Positions 27,264 to 36,226 of a DNA stretch of 64,000 bases are shown here, piece after piece. Source of the stretch: Streptococcus sp. LQJ-218 (GTDB lineage: Bacteria > Bacillota > Bacilli > Lactobacillales > Streptococcaceae); assembly GCF_003428885.1 (NCBI RefSeq), contig NZ_QQRU01000005.1:62001-126000 (forward strand), read 5' to 3'. Both the position numbers and the translations under genes were made by a program. The notes beneath the pieces are model-generated. The model searched no databases and was not told the origin of the DNA. It worked only from the letters and a program-made list of their open reading frames with translations. Every line of letters starts with the position of its first letter. Position 1 is the first letter of the stretch.

Positions 27264-27313
27264 AACCAATTTGGTTTAATTTTATTATATAAAAAATGTA
27301 GACAAATGTCTAC
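27264..27313 (-). promoter_or_regulatory. hdiR promoter and operator
   Basis: On the minus strand TAGACA and TATAAT (27284-27289) are 17 bp apart. The palindrome GTAGACA-AA-TGTCTAC (27298-27313) covers the -35 box, as expected for an autorepressor. A second inverted repeat AACCAA-T-TTGGTT (27264-27276) lies just downstream of the -10. Both are seen directly; repressor binding is inference. Confidence 0.72.
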
Positions 27314-27340
27314 TAGGAAAATCAAAAACATCGTGAGTTT

Positions 27341-27583
27341 TATACTCAATGAAAATCAAAGAGCAAACTAGGAAACTAGGCGCAGGTTGCTCAAAACGCT
27401 GTTTTGAGGTTGTAGATAAGACTGACGAAGTTAGCTCAAAATACCGTTTTGAGGTTGCAAATAGAACTGACGAAGTCAGCTCAAAGCACTGCTTTGAGGT
27501 TGTAGATAAGACTGACAAAGTCAGTCACATATATACGGCAAGGCGACGTTGACGCGGTGTGAAGAGATTTTCGAAGAGTATTA
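27341..27583 (-). repeat. BOX element with three boxB copies
   Basis: Reads boxC end TATACTCAATGAAAATCAAA, then three boxB units each with a CTGACGAAGT-type core (near 27420, 27466 and 27510), then boxA with ACGGCAAGGCGACGTTGACG, and ends TTTTCGAAGAGTATTA. Full A-B-B-B-C structure in the reverse orientation. Confidence 0.9.
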
Positions 27584-27592
27584 ATCAAACTA

Positions 27593-27631
27593 AAAGGACC
27601 TAGCCCTGTACCATACAGAACTAAATCCTTT
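27593..27631 (-). terminator. Likely terminator of the peptide transporter gene
   Basis: Long hairpin: AAAGGATTTAG pairs with CTAGGTCCTTT (two G-U pairs) and an inner CTGTA/TACAG stem closes a three-base loop. The T-run after it on the minus strand is short, so efficiency is uncertain. Confidence 0.6.
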
Positions 27632-27684
27632 GAATAAATAATTGATCTAACTTTTAGAATCCCTACAGAAATTCCAGTTTTTCT

Positions 27685-29157
27685 CTATTTGATACCAGAC
27701 ATTAGTTTTTCAATACGTGGAACGTAGAAGAGTAAGATAATACCGAATACAATTGTAATCCCTCCAACAATTCCATAGTAAGCAACTTCAGTTTCGCTTG
27801 TATAAAATTTTACAATTTGAGCATTGATGGCTTGGGCAGCAGCATTACTCAAGAACCAGATAGACATCATTTGTGCTTGGAAGGATTTTGGTGCTAGCTT
27901 ATTAGTGACTGATAGACCAATCGGCGAAATCAACATTTCCCCCACAATCACAATAGCCCAACTCATAATCAACCAGAAAGGACTGACCTTAACATCTGTC
28001 CCAAAGAGCATCCCTGGTAACATCATCCACAAGAAGGATAAACCTGCCACAAATAAACCGTAAGCAAATTTCTTAGCAGAGGATGGTTGCTTTTTATCCA
28101 TTTTCCCCCATAACCATGCAAAAATCGGTACATAAATCATAATGAAAAGTGGATTGATACTTTGGAAAAAGCTAGATGGGAAATGAATCTGATTCCCAAA
28201 TACATCAAAGTAAAGTCGAGTTTGATCATCCGCAAATAGAGCGAGAACAACAGACCCCTGCTCCTCAATAGACCAGAAGAGTACTCCAGCGATAAATAAA
28301 GGAATGTAGGCAAATACTCGGGATCTCTCAGTGGCAGTTATTTTCTGACTAGATAAAATCTTGAAGAAATAGTAGATTGGAATGATTACCGCAATCACTG
28401 TAAAGATATTAACAATCATATCCACGTTAAACTGGTGAGTAAAGACTAAACCTATAACCACAAGAATAACCATAACAAGTGTAAGCAGCAAGCGTTTAAC
28501 CAAGGTCTGCTGCTCCTTCTGTGAAAGGGGATCAGTGGGGTAAAGACTTGATTCAGGCAGATATTTCTTCCCATCTAAAACATACTTCACCAGACCAAAG
28601 AACATCCCAATGGCAGCTAGTGAGAAACCTAGGTGGAAATTGACTTCCTGACCTAGATAACCCACTAGATAAGGGGCAACGAAGGCACCTAAGTTAATCC
28701 CAAAGACAAAGATACTAAAACCTGCATCCCGTCTATCATCCTCTTTCTCATAAATTCCCCCAACCATATCTGAGATATTGGGTTTTAAAAATCCAGTTCC
28801 AAAGATAATCAAGGCAATAGAGAAATAGAGAGCCGCTTGTCCAAAAGGTGTTGCCAAAGCAATATGCCCTAGCATAATCAGAATCCCACCGTAAAAGACA
28901 GTCTTACGGCTTCCTAAAATACGGTCGCTGACAAATCCACCGACAACCGAGGACAAAAATACCAGCGAACCATAAATCGCCATAACCGATGCAGCTGTGG
29001 TCTTCTCCATCCCCAATCCACCATCTTGCACACTATAGTACATATAGTAAAGTAGGATAGCTCGCATCCCATAGTAAGAAAAGCGTTCCCACATTTCTGT
29101 AAAGAAGAGGGTGGACAAGCCCATAGGATGTCCAAAAAATGTTTTCTGTTTCTCCAT
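27685..29157 (-). CDS. dtpT: POT-family di-/tripeptide transporter
   Basis: Proton-coupled oligopeptide transporter (PTR2/POT, MFS fold) for di- and tripeptides; 490 aa with about 14 membrane helices. The family signatures are clear: FFTEMWERFSYYGMRAILLY near residue 18 includes the ExxERFxYY proton-coupling motif, GFLKPNISDMVG near 121 matches the second PTR2 signature, and FWSIEEQG is near 295. Start ATG at 29157 after AAGGAGAA. It stands alone and complements the Ami/Ali oligopeptide system in amino-acid nutrition. Confidence 0.93.
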   Translation of the reverse strand: MEKQKTFFGHPMGLSTLFFTEMWERFSYYGMRAILLYYMYYSVQDGGLGMEKTTAASVMAIYGSLVFLSSVVGGFVSDRILGSRKTVFYGGILIMLGHIALATPFGQAALYFSIALIIFGTGFLKPNISDMVGGIYEKEDDRRDAGFSIFVFGINLGAFVAPYLVGYLGQEVNFHLGFSLAAIGMFFGLVKYVLDGKKYLPESSLYPTDPLSQKEQQTLVKRLLLTLVMVILVVIGLVFTHQFNVDMIVNIFTVIAVIIPIYYFFKILSSQKITATERSRVFAYIPLFIAGVLFWSIEEQGSVVLALFADDQTRLYFDVFGNQIHFPSSFFQSINPLFIMIYVPIFAWLWGKMDKKQPSSAKKFAYGLFVAGLSFLWMMLPGMLFGTDVKVSPFWLIMSWAIVIVGEMLISPIGLSVTNKLAPKSFQAQMMSIWFLSNAAAQAINAQIVKFYTSETEVAYYGIVGGITIVFGIILLFYVPRIEKLMSGIK

Positions 29158-29545
29158 ATATATTCTCCTTTAACGATATAACAATTCATTTTACAGGATT
29201 TTCAAATAAATGTCAAACAAATCCTATTTGTTTTAGAAAATTTTCTGACAAAACCACGCGTCTCATACTTAATTCCATCATAAAATCCATTTCAGACTAA
29301 CTTCCACTTCGGTCAGGCAAGCGAAAGTTGCTTTGAGCAATCACCTTTAAAAATTTGCTTTTGTTTAGTTTAAAATAGTTTTTCAAACTTTAAAACATAC
29401 TTATCTTCTTCAGTAAACAAAAACACCCCTATACCAAGCTTGTAGCTAGTGCAATACAAGCCAATAAGCATAGAGATGTAAAACTATTACGCATTAAAAC
29501 ATGATTAGTTATTAAAGAATAACAATTGTGTACGAAATGTCTTAA
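29158..29545. other. Intergenic region with a possible DUF5960-like gene trace
   Basis: This 388-bp region has no intact gene. Bases 29350-29380 resemble the part of the DUF5960-like gene that encodes HYFKLNKNK near 24545: the minus strand here reads NYFKLNKSK within a 29-codon open stretch (29297-29386). It may be a decayed copy. The rest shows no clear feature beyond the dtpT upstream region. Confidence 0.3.
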
Positions 29546-31759
29546 TTAGTTTTCGCTAGTAAATATCATTTCCAACAAACGCCCTCTCAATTCCTTATCC
29601 TGATGATGCAAGATATTCATTAACTCATGAGAATTTTTCGCATTGATGAATTGATTTAACAATCTATCTTTTAATTCATATGGAAGAGAAGCCGTCTTTA
29701 GTAGTCTAAAAACTTCGTCATTTAGAGATGGCATTTTATTATCTTTGCATTCAAATCTAGCTGTATCACTCTTATTTGCCAATTCAATTATAGACACATT
29801 CGTTCCTTTAAAATGAATTCTATGCCTTCTATTACTTGGAACGATACTAGAATCTCCTTGTAATGCTAACTCCACCATTCCCATTTCCCAATCAATCGAT
29901 AATCTTGTTTTATATCTTTGACCATTTTGATCTTCAATCATTTCAAAAGAATGTTGTTTGCCTGGGAATACATACCAATCTATAACCTCAGGTAAGTCAA
30001 CACCCATATCTATCTCAGAACCAATCAAGGGAATGATTGCACCACTTTTTGCAAACACAGGTATAGTCGAAATATCCCTATAAACACTTAACTTCACACC
30101 ACCTGTATATTTTTTCTCTGAAAAGAAGTCATACCATTCACCTTCAGGGAACCATACATCCACTTTTGCAGATTGGAATGTCAAATCCATCTTTTCTACA
30201 ATGGGAGCCACCATCAGTTCTGTTCCAAAAAAGTATTGATTTGGAATATTATAGCTCTCATCATTCTCTGGGTAGAAATAATACATTGGACTAATTAATG
30301 GGGCACCTTCTTCATGTGTCTTTACATTCATGGTATATAGATATGGAATCATCTGATGTCTCAAACGAAGGTATTTCTTCATAATCTTAGATGTTGTTTC
30401 TGAAAAAAACCAAGGTTCTTTGCTATTAAAGGGACTTCTAGAACTATGTAATCGAGTTATCGGACTAAAAACACCAAACTGTAGCCATCTAGTTTGTAAC
30501 TCTTCGTCATAATCCCCCAGCATGTGTCCACCGATATCATGACTCCACCAACTATAACCGATATTAGATGCTGTCGCTGTAAAATAAGGTTGAAATCTTA
30601 AGGAATCCCAACTAATAATGGTATCTCCTGAAAAACCAACAGGGTAGCGGTGACTACCAGGTCCTGCATATCTTGATAAAATCAAACCACCTTCTGAATG
30701 TTTACAGCTATCCTGATAGTGATAATGGTTTAAAAGCCATAGTGGATCCAACATACCTTGTGTCCCTTGTTGCCAGTCAATCCACCAAAAATCTACTCCC
30801 TGCTTTTCTAGCTCATAATGAACATCTTTAAAGTAAGCTTCCCTAAAAGAGGGATTAAAAAAATCAAAAATAGCAGGTTCTTCTAGTTCTACATTTAACC
30901 CTAATCGTTTGGCGACTCGAGGATAAGCTTCTTCATAAGCCCGTATACCATCAGCAGGATGGACATTTAAAGAGAGTTTTAACTTCCTATCATGAAGTTC
31001 TTGCAATAACTGTTCTGGATTAGGTATTAAGTTTTTATTCCAACTATATCCTGTCCAGCCACTTCCAAAACGAGATGGAATGTCAGCTATATGCCAATCC
31101 ATATCTAAAACACCGATAGATAATGGAATTTTCTCTGTTTTAAATCTGTCTATTAAATTCAAGTATTCATCCGACGTATAAGGCCAATACCTACTCCACC
31201 AATTACCTAAAGCATATCTTGGTAACAAAGGTGTTGAGCCAGTCAAATGGTAAAAGTCTCTGATTGCTCCTCTATAATCATGCCCATAAGCAAAGAAATA
31301 CAGGTCAATTTGATTTTCTCTCTCAATATAACCAGACTGTTCATCCCAAATAAATCCTTGAGAATCCTCCAATAAGGCAATACCACTTCGACTAATAATT
31401 CCATCTTCTAATGGGATTGCTCCATCTGCCTCATCCAGAGTTCGAGCTGTTCCTTTTAACGTTTCAATAGATTCACCAAAATACCAGCGACTACCATATA
31501 CAGCAAAATTTCCTTTTAATTCTATAAATAAATTTTCGGCGTTAAATTCTCCTTTATTAAAATGTAAATGAAAATAGTCCGTCATAATATCTAGTACGTT
31601 TGATGTCTCGATATAATCTAACGAAACTTGGCCAAAATCTCTATTATAGATAAGTTGTGTCGTTCTATCCTCAAAATTTCCAGTTTGAGAGTATTCTAAC
31701 CTTACTAACTTATCTGTTAATACAGAGATTCGATAAAACTCTCCCTTAAAAATTTTCAA
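29546..31759 (-). CDS. GH31 family glycoside hydrolase (atypical active-site motif)
   Basis: Cytoplasmic GH31 hydrolase of 737 aa, no signal peptide. N-terminal beta domain, then the barrel with GNWWSRYWPY (near 185), SIGVLDMDWH (near 214), the nucleophile Asp328 in DFWWIDWQQG and the acid/base candidate Asp379 in GFSGDT. Common GH31 alpha-glucosidases have W-I/L-D-M-N-E at the nucleophile; WWIDWQQG is different and, from memory, fits the subgroup containing alpha-N-acetylgalactosaminidases (inference, moderate). Start is a rare TTG at 31759 with AAAGGAGG before it, overlapping the stop of the preceding gene by four bases. Last gene of a sugar import operon, so its substrate is probably the imported oligosaccharide. 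Confidence 0.85.
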   Translation of the reverse strand: MKIFKGEFYRISVLTDKLVRLEYSQTGNFEDRTTQLIYNRDFGQVSLDYIETSNVLDIMTDYFHLHFNKGEFNAENLFIELKGNFAVYGSRWYFGESIETLKGTARTLDEADGAIPLEDGIISRSGIALLEDSQGFIWDEQSGYIERENQIDLYFFAYGHDYRGAIRDFYHLTGSTPLLPRYALGNWWSRYWPYTSDEYLNLIDRFKTEKIPLSIGVLDMDWHIADIPSRFGSGWTGYSWNKNLIPNPEQLLQELHDRKLKLSLNVHPADGIRAYEEAYPRVAKRLGLNVELEEPAIFDFFNPSFREAYFKDVHYELEKQGVDFWWIDWQQGTQGMLDPLWLLNHYHYQDSCKHSEGGLILSRYAGPGSHRYPVGFSGDTIISWDSLRFQPYFTATASNIGYSWWSHDIGGHMLGDYDEELQTRWLQFGVFSPITRLHSSRSPFNSKEPWFFSETTSKIMKKYLRLRHQMIPYLYTMNVKTHEEGAPLISPMYYFYPENDESYNIPNQYFFGTELMVAPIVEKMDLTFQSAKVDVWFPEGEWYDFFSEKKYTGGVKLSVYRDISTIPVFAKSGAIIPLIGSEIDMGVDLPEVIDWYVFPGKQHSFEMIEDQNGQRYKTRLSIDWEMGMVELALQGDSSIVPSNRRHRIHFKGTNVSIIELANKSDTARFECKDNKMPSLNDEVFRLLKTASLPYELKDRLLNQFINAKNSHELMNILHHQDKELRGRLLEMIFTSEN

Positions 31760-32400
31760 TTTATTTTCCTCCTTTTAGTAAATTTCTTTACCTTATCAAA
31801 CATTTTATTTGTTATCGTTACATTCATCAATCCGTAAAAAGCAAAGCCCCCAAATGTAAATACATAAATAGCTGTTAAAACTCGTTCTGGACTACTAAAA
31901 CTCATATACAGTACAGAAATATTAAATAAAACCAACATGATAGCTTGTATTGGATTTAAAATACAAATTAATACGCTATTTACAATACTATTTTTTAGAT
32001 TATCTTTAAATAGACCAATATAGGGAAAAACAACACTCATAAAAAGTATTATAACAAATAAAAAGGGCAACACTAACAATAAACTATACTCTGAAAGTAA
32101 ACTTGAATAGCCCCAAAGACAATAGTTCACATATAAAAGTAATTCTATTAGGAGGATAAACAACCAAATAAAAGTTGATTGTTTAAAATTTTGTCTAAAG
32201 ATCCGAAAATAATGATAAGCAATATCGGTATCTTTACCTTTTAAAATACGATACCACATTGTCGTAAGAGAAGTTAGTGATGCCCCAATTGTAACTATTG
32301 GAATACAACTAACAATAAATAGAGTATTTAAAATAATTAAATCTGTCAAAAAAGTTAAAATTCTAACCATTTTTCCATCTAATGAAAATAATTTTTGCAT
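31756..32400 (-). CDS. YesL-like DUF624 membrane protein
   Basis: A 214-aa DUF624 (YesL) membrane protein with five or six hydrophobic segments. I place the start at the ATG at 32400, which has GGAG 9 bp upstream and gives MQKLFSLDGKMVRILTFL; a longer frame would begin five codons earlier, overlapping that SD site. YesL-type proteins are encoded with LplB/YtcP-type importers and YesM/YesN systems in Firmicutes; the exact role is unknown. Translationally coupled to the GH31 gene. Confidence 0.85.
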   Translation of the reverse strand: MQKLFSLDGKMVRILTFLTDLIILNTLFIVSCIPIVTIGASLTSLTTMWYRILKGKDTDIAYHYFRIFRQNFKQSTFIWLFILLIELLLYVNYCLWGYSSLLSEYSLLLVLPFLFVIILFMSVVFPYIGLFKDNLKNSIVNSVLICILNPIQAIMLVLFNISVLYMSFSSPERVLTAIYVFTFGGFAFYGLMNVTITNKMFDKVKKFTKRRKIN

Positions 32401-32518
32401 AATAGATATCTCCATAAAATCGATTGCCTTAACTCTATATTTTATAATGTCAGTTGTACAAAAATATTACCTAAATTATTTAAAAAACATTTCCAAATTT
32501 CTTTAAAAATTAGAATAA

Positions 32519-32557
32519 AGGAAGCGAGATAATCTGCTGTCATCAGTCTCGCTTCCT
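32519..32557 (-). terminator. Hairpin between the binding-protein gene and the YesL gene
   Basis: Perfect 11-bp stem AGGAAGCGAGA / TCTCGCTTCCT with a 17-base loop. On the minus strand it is followed by TTATTCT, a weak tail. It probably acts as a partial terminator or 3' stabiliser, raising the level of the importer transcript over the enzyme transcript. Confidence 0.7.
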
Positions 32558-32605
32558 GTAATTAGCTAGTCTCTTGTTCATACAACCAAGAGTTCATATA
32601 AAATA

Positions 32606-34171
32606 TTACTCTTTTATTTCTTTTTGGTAACGATTATATGCTTCCTGTTGAATCTTCATAAACTCGTCCAATCCCATATTCTTAAGAGTTTCTTTGTATG
32701 AGTCCCATTCTTTTTCTATGCCACCTTCAACTACCCATTTAGATGCTTGTTGTTTGACATAGGATTCAATACTAACATAGATTGATGATAATTTGTTAAG
32801 TTCTTCTTGTGAATAAATCACATTAGGGTAAGCTGGCAACGCAAATTGTTTCAAATCTTGATCCATCTTCAATTTCAATCCATCACCTTGTGTTTGATCG
32901 ATTTCTACGCGACTATTGATATCATCGCTTACGTATTTAGGACCAAAATCTCGAAGTGAATTAATCCATGCCCATTCATCGGCTGATTTACCATCTTTAG
33001 GAGGTAACACTTTAAACTTATCACCATTCTTTTCAGTAGCTATTCCAAATGATCCATAGAAATTCTGAATACTTGCTTCATCTGTATATAATTTATCCAA
33101 CCATTTCAATAATTTAGCAGGGTTTTTACTCTTATTTGTAATCAAAATTTCATTGCGACCGTAGTTGTAATGATCTGGATCAGAAAAGACATATTGTTTT
33201 CCATCCATACCTTTTAAAGCAGGTAGAGCAATATACTCACTTGAATGTAATCCAAACGTTGCATCTGATGTCCAACCACTAGAAACACCTACTCTAGATA
33301 CTCCCTTATCCATACGTTTCGCAACACTCATAGAGGTATCTTCTGTAAAGATTTCCGGATCAATCAAACCTTTTTTATAAGATTCGTGCATTGCTGCAAT
33401 CCCTTGCTTATAACTTTCCTCTGTACGAAGGTAGACTGGTTTTCCATCTTTTACAGACATTTCATATGTATTATCTGCACCTAAACGATTATTGAACGGA
33501 AGAATATATGAGAATGTTGGATCAAAGTTTCCTGCTCCGAATGGAATTTCATCAGAAGCGTCTCCATTTCCGTTCGCATCTTTATCCTTAAATTCTTGTA
33601 GTACTTTTACTAAATCATCATAAGTTTCTGGAACTTTTAATCCTAGATTATCTAGCCACTTTTTATTAATAAATAGCTGATTAGCTACAGTAGGACGCAT
33701 CGGTAATTTTTTAGGCAGACTATAGATATGACCATCTGGTGAAGTAATCATAGCTTTAATCTTAGGCTCTTTTTCCATAGCCTTAGTTAAATTGGGCATA
33801 TTTTCTTTGATTAAATCTTCCAACGGGATAAATAGAGATTGGTTCTGAGCAATTTCTGAATCTGTAAATGCATTTGAACCCAAAAATGCATCTGGTAAAT
33901 CTCCGCTAGCAACCAACACAGATTTCTTATCTGCCCAATCTGCAGCTACAAGTGTGTCCCATTTAACATCGATACCTGATTCTTTGGCAGAATCAGTTAG
34001 AAAACCTTTATGATAGTCTTCCCCCCAGTCAGACCAACGAACAGTTGTGATTTTATAAGAATCTTCTCCAGACTTATCGTCCTTATTCGCATTATTAGAA
34101 TTTGCACAAGCTGTTAAGCCAGCAAGTGTAACTGTTCCTAAGAACAAATATGTAAATGATTTATTTTTCAT
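32606..34171 (-). CDS. Extracellular sugar-binding lipoprotein of a CUT1 ABC importer
   Basis: Substrate-binding protein of family SBP_bac_1 (LipO-like), 521 aa, tethered outside the membrane. Lipobox LTAC puts the lipidated Cys at residue 22, followed by a Ser/Asn/Lys linker. Visible blocks include VRWSDWGEDYHKGF (near 44) and DKDANGNGDASDEIPFG (near 193), the latter a calcium-binding-like loop found in this family. It lies 9 bp behind the two permease genes. No ATPase is encoded here, so the importer probably uses a shared ATPase such as MsmK, as other pneumococcal CUT1 systems do. Confidence 0.92.
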   Translation of the reverse strand: MKNKSFTYLFLGTVTLAGLTACANSNNANKDDKSGEDSYKITTVRWSDWGEDYHKGFLTDSAKESGIDVKWDTLVAADWADKKSVLVASGDLPDAFLGSNAFTDSEIAQNQSLFIPLEDLIKENMPNLTKAMEKEPKIKAMITSPDGHIYSLPKKLPMRPTVANQLFINKKWLDNLGLKVPETYDDLVKVLQEFKDKDANGNGDASDEIPFGAGNFDPTFSYILPFNNRLGADNTYEMSVKDGKPVYLRTEESYKQGIAAMHESYKKGLIDPEIFTEDTSMSVAKRMDKGVSRVGVSSGWTSDATFGLHSSEYIALPALKGMDGKQYVFSDPDHYNYGRNEILITNKSKNPAKLLKWLDKLYTDEASIQNFYGSFGIATEKNGDKFKVLPPKDGKSADEWAWINSLRDFGPKYVSDDINSRVEIDQTQGDGLKLKMDQDLKQFALPAYPNVIYSQEELNKLSSIYVSIESYVKQQASKWVVEGGIEKEWDSYKETLKNMGLDEFMKIQQEAYNRYQKEIKE

Positions 34172-34180
34172 GCTTTTCTC

Positions 34181-35098
34181 CTATTCTTTCAAGGCGCCAA
34201 TCATTACACCTTGATTAAAATATTTTTGAACAAAGGGATATAGCAACATAATCGGAGCGGTTGAAATAACAATTGCTGCATATTTCATCATATCAGCTTT
34301 GATACGAAGATCTGATGCCACTTCTCCTGTTGCTTGCGATTGTAACATTTGATTACTAATTAGTAAACGTCGTAAAATTAATTGCAATGGCTGTAAATTT
34401 TCATTCGTTAAATAAATTAAAGCATTAAACCACGAATTCCAAATACCAACTGCAGTCCAAAGTCCAATAACTGCAATAATAGCTTTTGATAAAGGAACGA
34501 CTATCTTAATAAAATAACGAATTGTACCACATCCATCAATTTGCGCAGCCTCCCACATCCCGTCTGGAATGCTATTGTTAAAGAAAGTTCTAGCAACAAT
34601 AATATTGTATGATGAAACTGCAAAAGGTATTACCATTACCCAAAATGTATCAATCAAGCCTACATTCTTTACTGTTAAGTAGGTAGGAATCAAACCACCC
34701 GATACGAACATAGGAATAATGTATAGAATACTCATCCACTTTCTACCAACTAATTCTTTTCTAGATAAAGCATAACCAGCTGGAATATTGACTACTAAAG
34801 CAACTAAGGTACCAACAACAGTATATAAAATGGTATTTAGATAGCTACGCAAAAATAAAGGTTGTTGAATAAGACGTAAATATCCATCTAATTTCCATTC
34901 TCTAGGAATAAACCATACCTTCCCATTTGCAACATCTGAAGGATTGCTAAAAGATGCAATCACTACAAACCATAACGGATAAACAATTAACAAGATAAGG
35001 AACAAGATAAGGAAAATTGCTAAACCATAGGTAACTATATCAAATAATAATTCAGAGTTTGTTTTTCTTGATTTATGAAACCATCTCACTTTAAGCAC
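34181..35098 (-). CDS. Carbohydrate ABC permease (YtcP-like)
   Basis: Inner-membrane permease of the MalG type, 305 aa and six helices. The EAA loop is visible as WEAAQIDGCGTIRYFIKIVVP (near 190), and the end MIGALKE is typical of the YtcP group. It pairs with the gene at 35107 and the lipoprotein at 32606. Start at 35098, 8 bp behind the first permease. Confidence 0.93.
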   Translation of the reverse strand: MLKVRWFHKSRKTNSELLFDIVTYGLAIFLILFLILLIVYPLWFVVIASFSNPSDVANGKVWFIPREWKLDGYLRLIQQPLFLRSYLNTILYTVVGTLVALVVNIPAGYALSRKELVGRKWMSILYIIPMFVSGGLIPTYLTVKNVGLIDTFWVMVIPFAVSSYNIIVARTFFNNSIPDGMWEAAQIDGCGTIRYFIKIVVPLSKAIIAVIGLWTAVGIWNSWFNALIYLTNENLQPLQLILRRLLISNQMLQSQATGEVASDLRIKADMMKYAAIVISTAPIMLLYPFVQKYFNQGVMIGALKE

Positions 35099-35106
35099 TC
35101 CTTCCT

Positions 35107-36024
35107 TTAAAAAAGACCCGTTCTAGTATATCTTTTTGAGAACCAGTTAACAGATAACAAAATTATTAGATTGACTACGGTGTTAAATAACCCTATAGCT
35201 GTCGAATAACTATACTGAAAGTTCACCATACCAACTTTATAAACATAGGTCGAAATTATCTCACTTCCTGCTAAATTAAGAGGATTCTGTAATAGTAACA
35301 CTTTCTCAAACCCTACACTTAATAAACTACCTGCTCTTAATATTAGTAAAATCATAGCAGTCGGCAAAAGTAATGGTAATTCTATATGCCGAATTTTTTG
35401 TAATCTAGAGGCACCATCCATAGTTGCAGCCTCATAATATGTAGGATCAATTGCAGAAAGGGCTGCTAGATAAATAATACTATCCCAACCTATATGTTGC
35501 CATACATCACTCCAAACATAAACACCTGCAAAATTAGTAGGTTTTGATAAAAAATCTGGAATAGTAATTCCAACAGACTTAAATACATTCGCTAACAAAC
35601 CACTAGTAGGAGATAAAAATAAGATAATCATTCCACACATAACCATTGTAGAGATAAAATGGGGTAAGTAAGTTGTCACTTGAAATATTTTTCTAAATTT
35701 CCCAACTCTTAACTGATTACTAATGATAGCTAGTATAATAGGCAAGGGGAATCCTACTACAATACTATAAAGTGAAATTTTTAATGTATTGAACATAGTT
35801 GTCCCGAATTGGAATGATGAGAAAAATTGAGTAAAGTACTTAAATCCTACCCACTGACTAGCAAAGATACCATTGGCTGGTGAATAGTCTTTAAATGCAA
35901 TAATTAATCCCAACATGGGAATATAGGAAAATAAAATTAATAGCAATATTGAAGGAAAAAGTAATATATATAACGGAATACTATGCTTTAATTTTATTTT
36001 ATGAAGTTGAGATGCTACTTTCAT
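35107..36024 (-). CDS. Carbohydrate ABC permease (LplB-like)
   Basis: Inner-membrane permease of the MalF/LplB type, 305 aa. A long cytoplasmic N-terminus leads to the first helix (LFPSILLLILFSYIPMLGL); the EAA loop is YYEAATMDGASRLQKIRHI near residue 195. First gene of the minus-strand operon permease-permease-lipoprotein-YesL-GH31. AGGAGG precedes the ATG at 36024. The operon is divergent from a two-component system that very likely controls it. Confidence 0.93.
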   Translation of the reverse strand: MKVASQLHKIKLKHSIPLYILLFPSILLLILFSYIPMLGLIIAFKDYSPANGIFASQWVGFKYFTQFFSSFQFGTTMFNTLKISLYSIVVGFPLPIILAIISNQLRVGKFRKIFQVTTYLPHFISTMVMCGMIILFLSPTSGLLANVFKSVGITIPDFLSKPTNFAGVYVWSDVWQHIGWDSIIYLAALSAIDPTYYEAATMDGASRLQKIRHIELPLLLPTAMILLILRAGSLLSVGFEKVLLLQNPLNLAGSEIISTYVYKVGMVNFQYSYSTAIGLFNTVVNLIILLSVNWFSKRYTRTGLF

Positions 36025-36226
36025 TTTTTTCCTCCTATTTGATTTTCTACGATTATTTTACACCATATAGAATTCCCTTAATATAACTTTTTGGACTAGG
36101 TTTATCAATTTTTCAGTTTTTTAATTTTAAAAACTATTACTTTTCCGACATCTTGATAAAACATATCTGTTTTGTTACATGATATCGTATTTTCAAAGTG
36201 CTATAATTTTAAGAGGAGAATAGTAT
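36025..36226. promoter_or_regulatory. Divergent control region of the glycan locus
   Basis: A 202-bp AT-rich region between the importer operon and the two-component genes. TATAAT at 36202-36207 is a likely -10 box for the kinase gene with AAGAGGAG following as SD; no good -35 is present. On the importer side a TAAAAT-like box lies near 36060. No cre site was recognised. Binding sites of the AraC-type regulator are expected here but I cannot define them. Confidence 0.5.

Noticed and set aside
27349..27552. Open frame on the plus strand over the three-boxB BOX element
   Set aside because: It is produced by the repeat units; no SD site or family resemblance.
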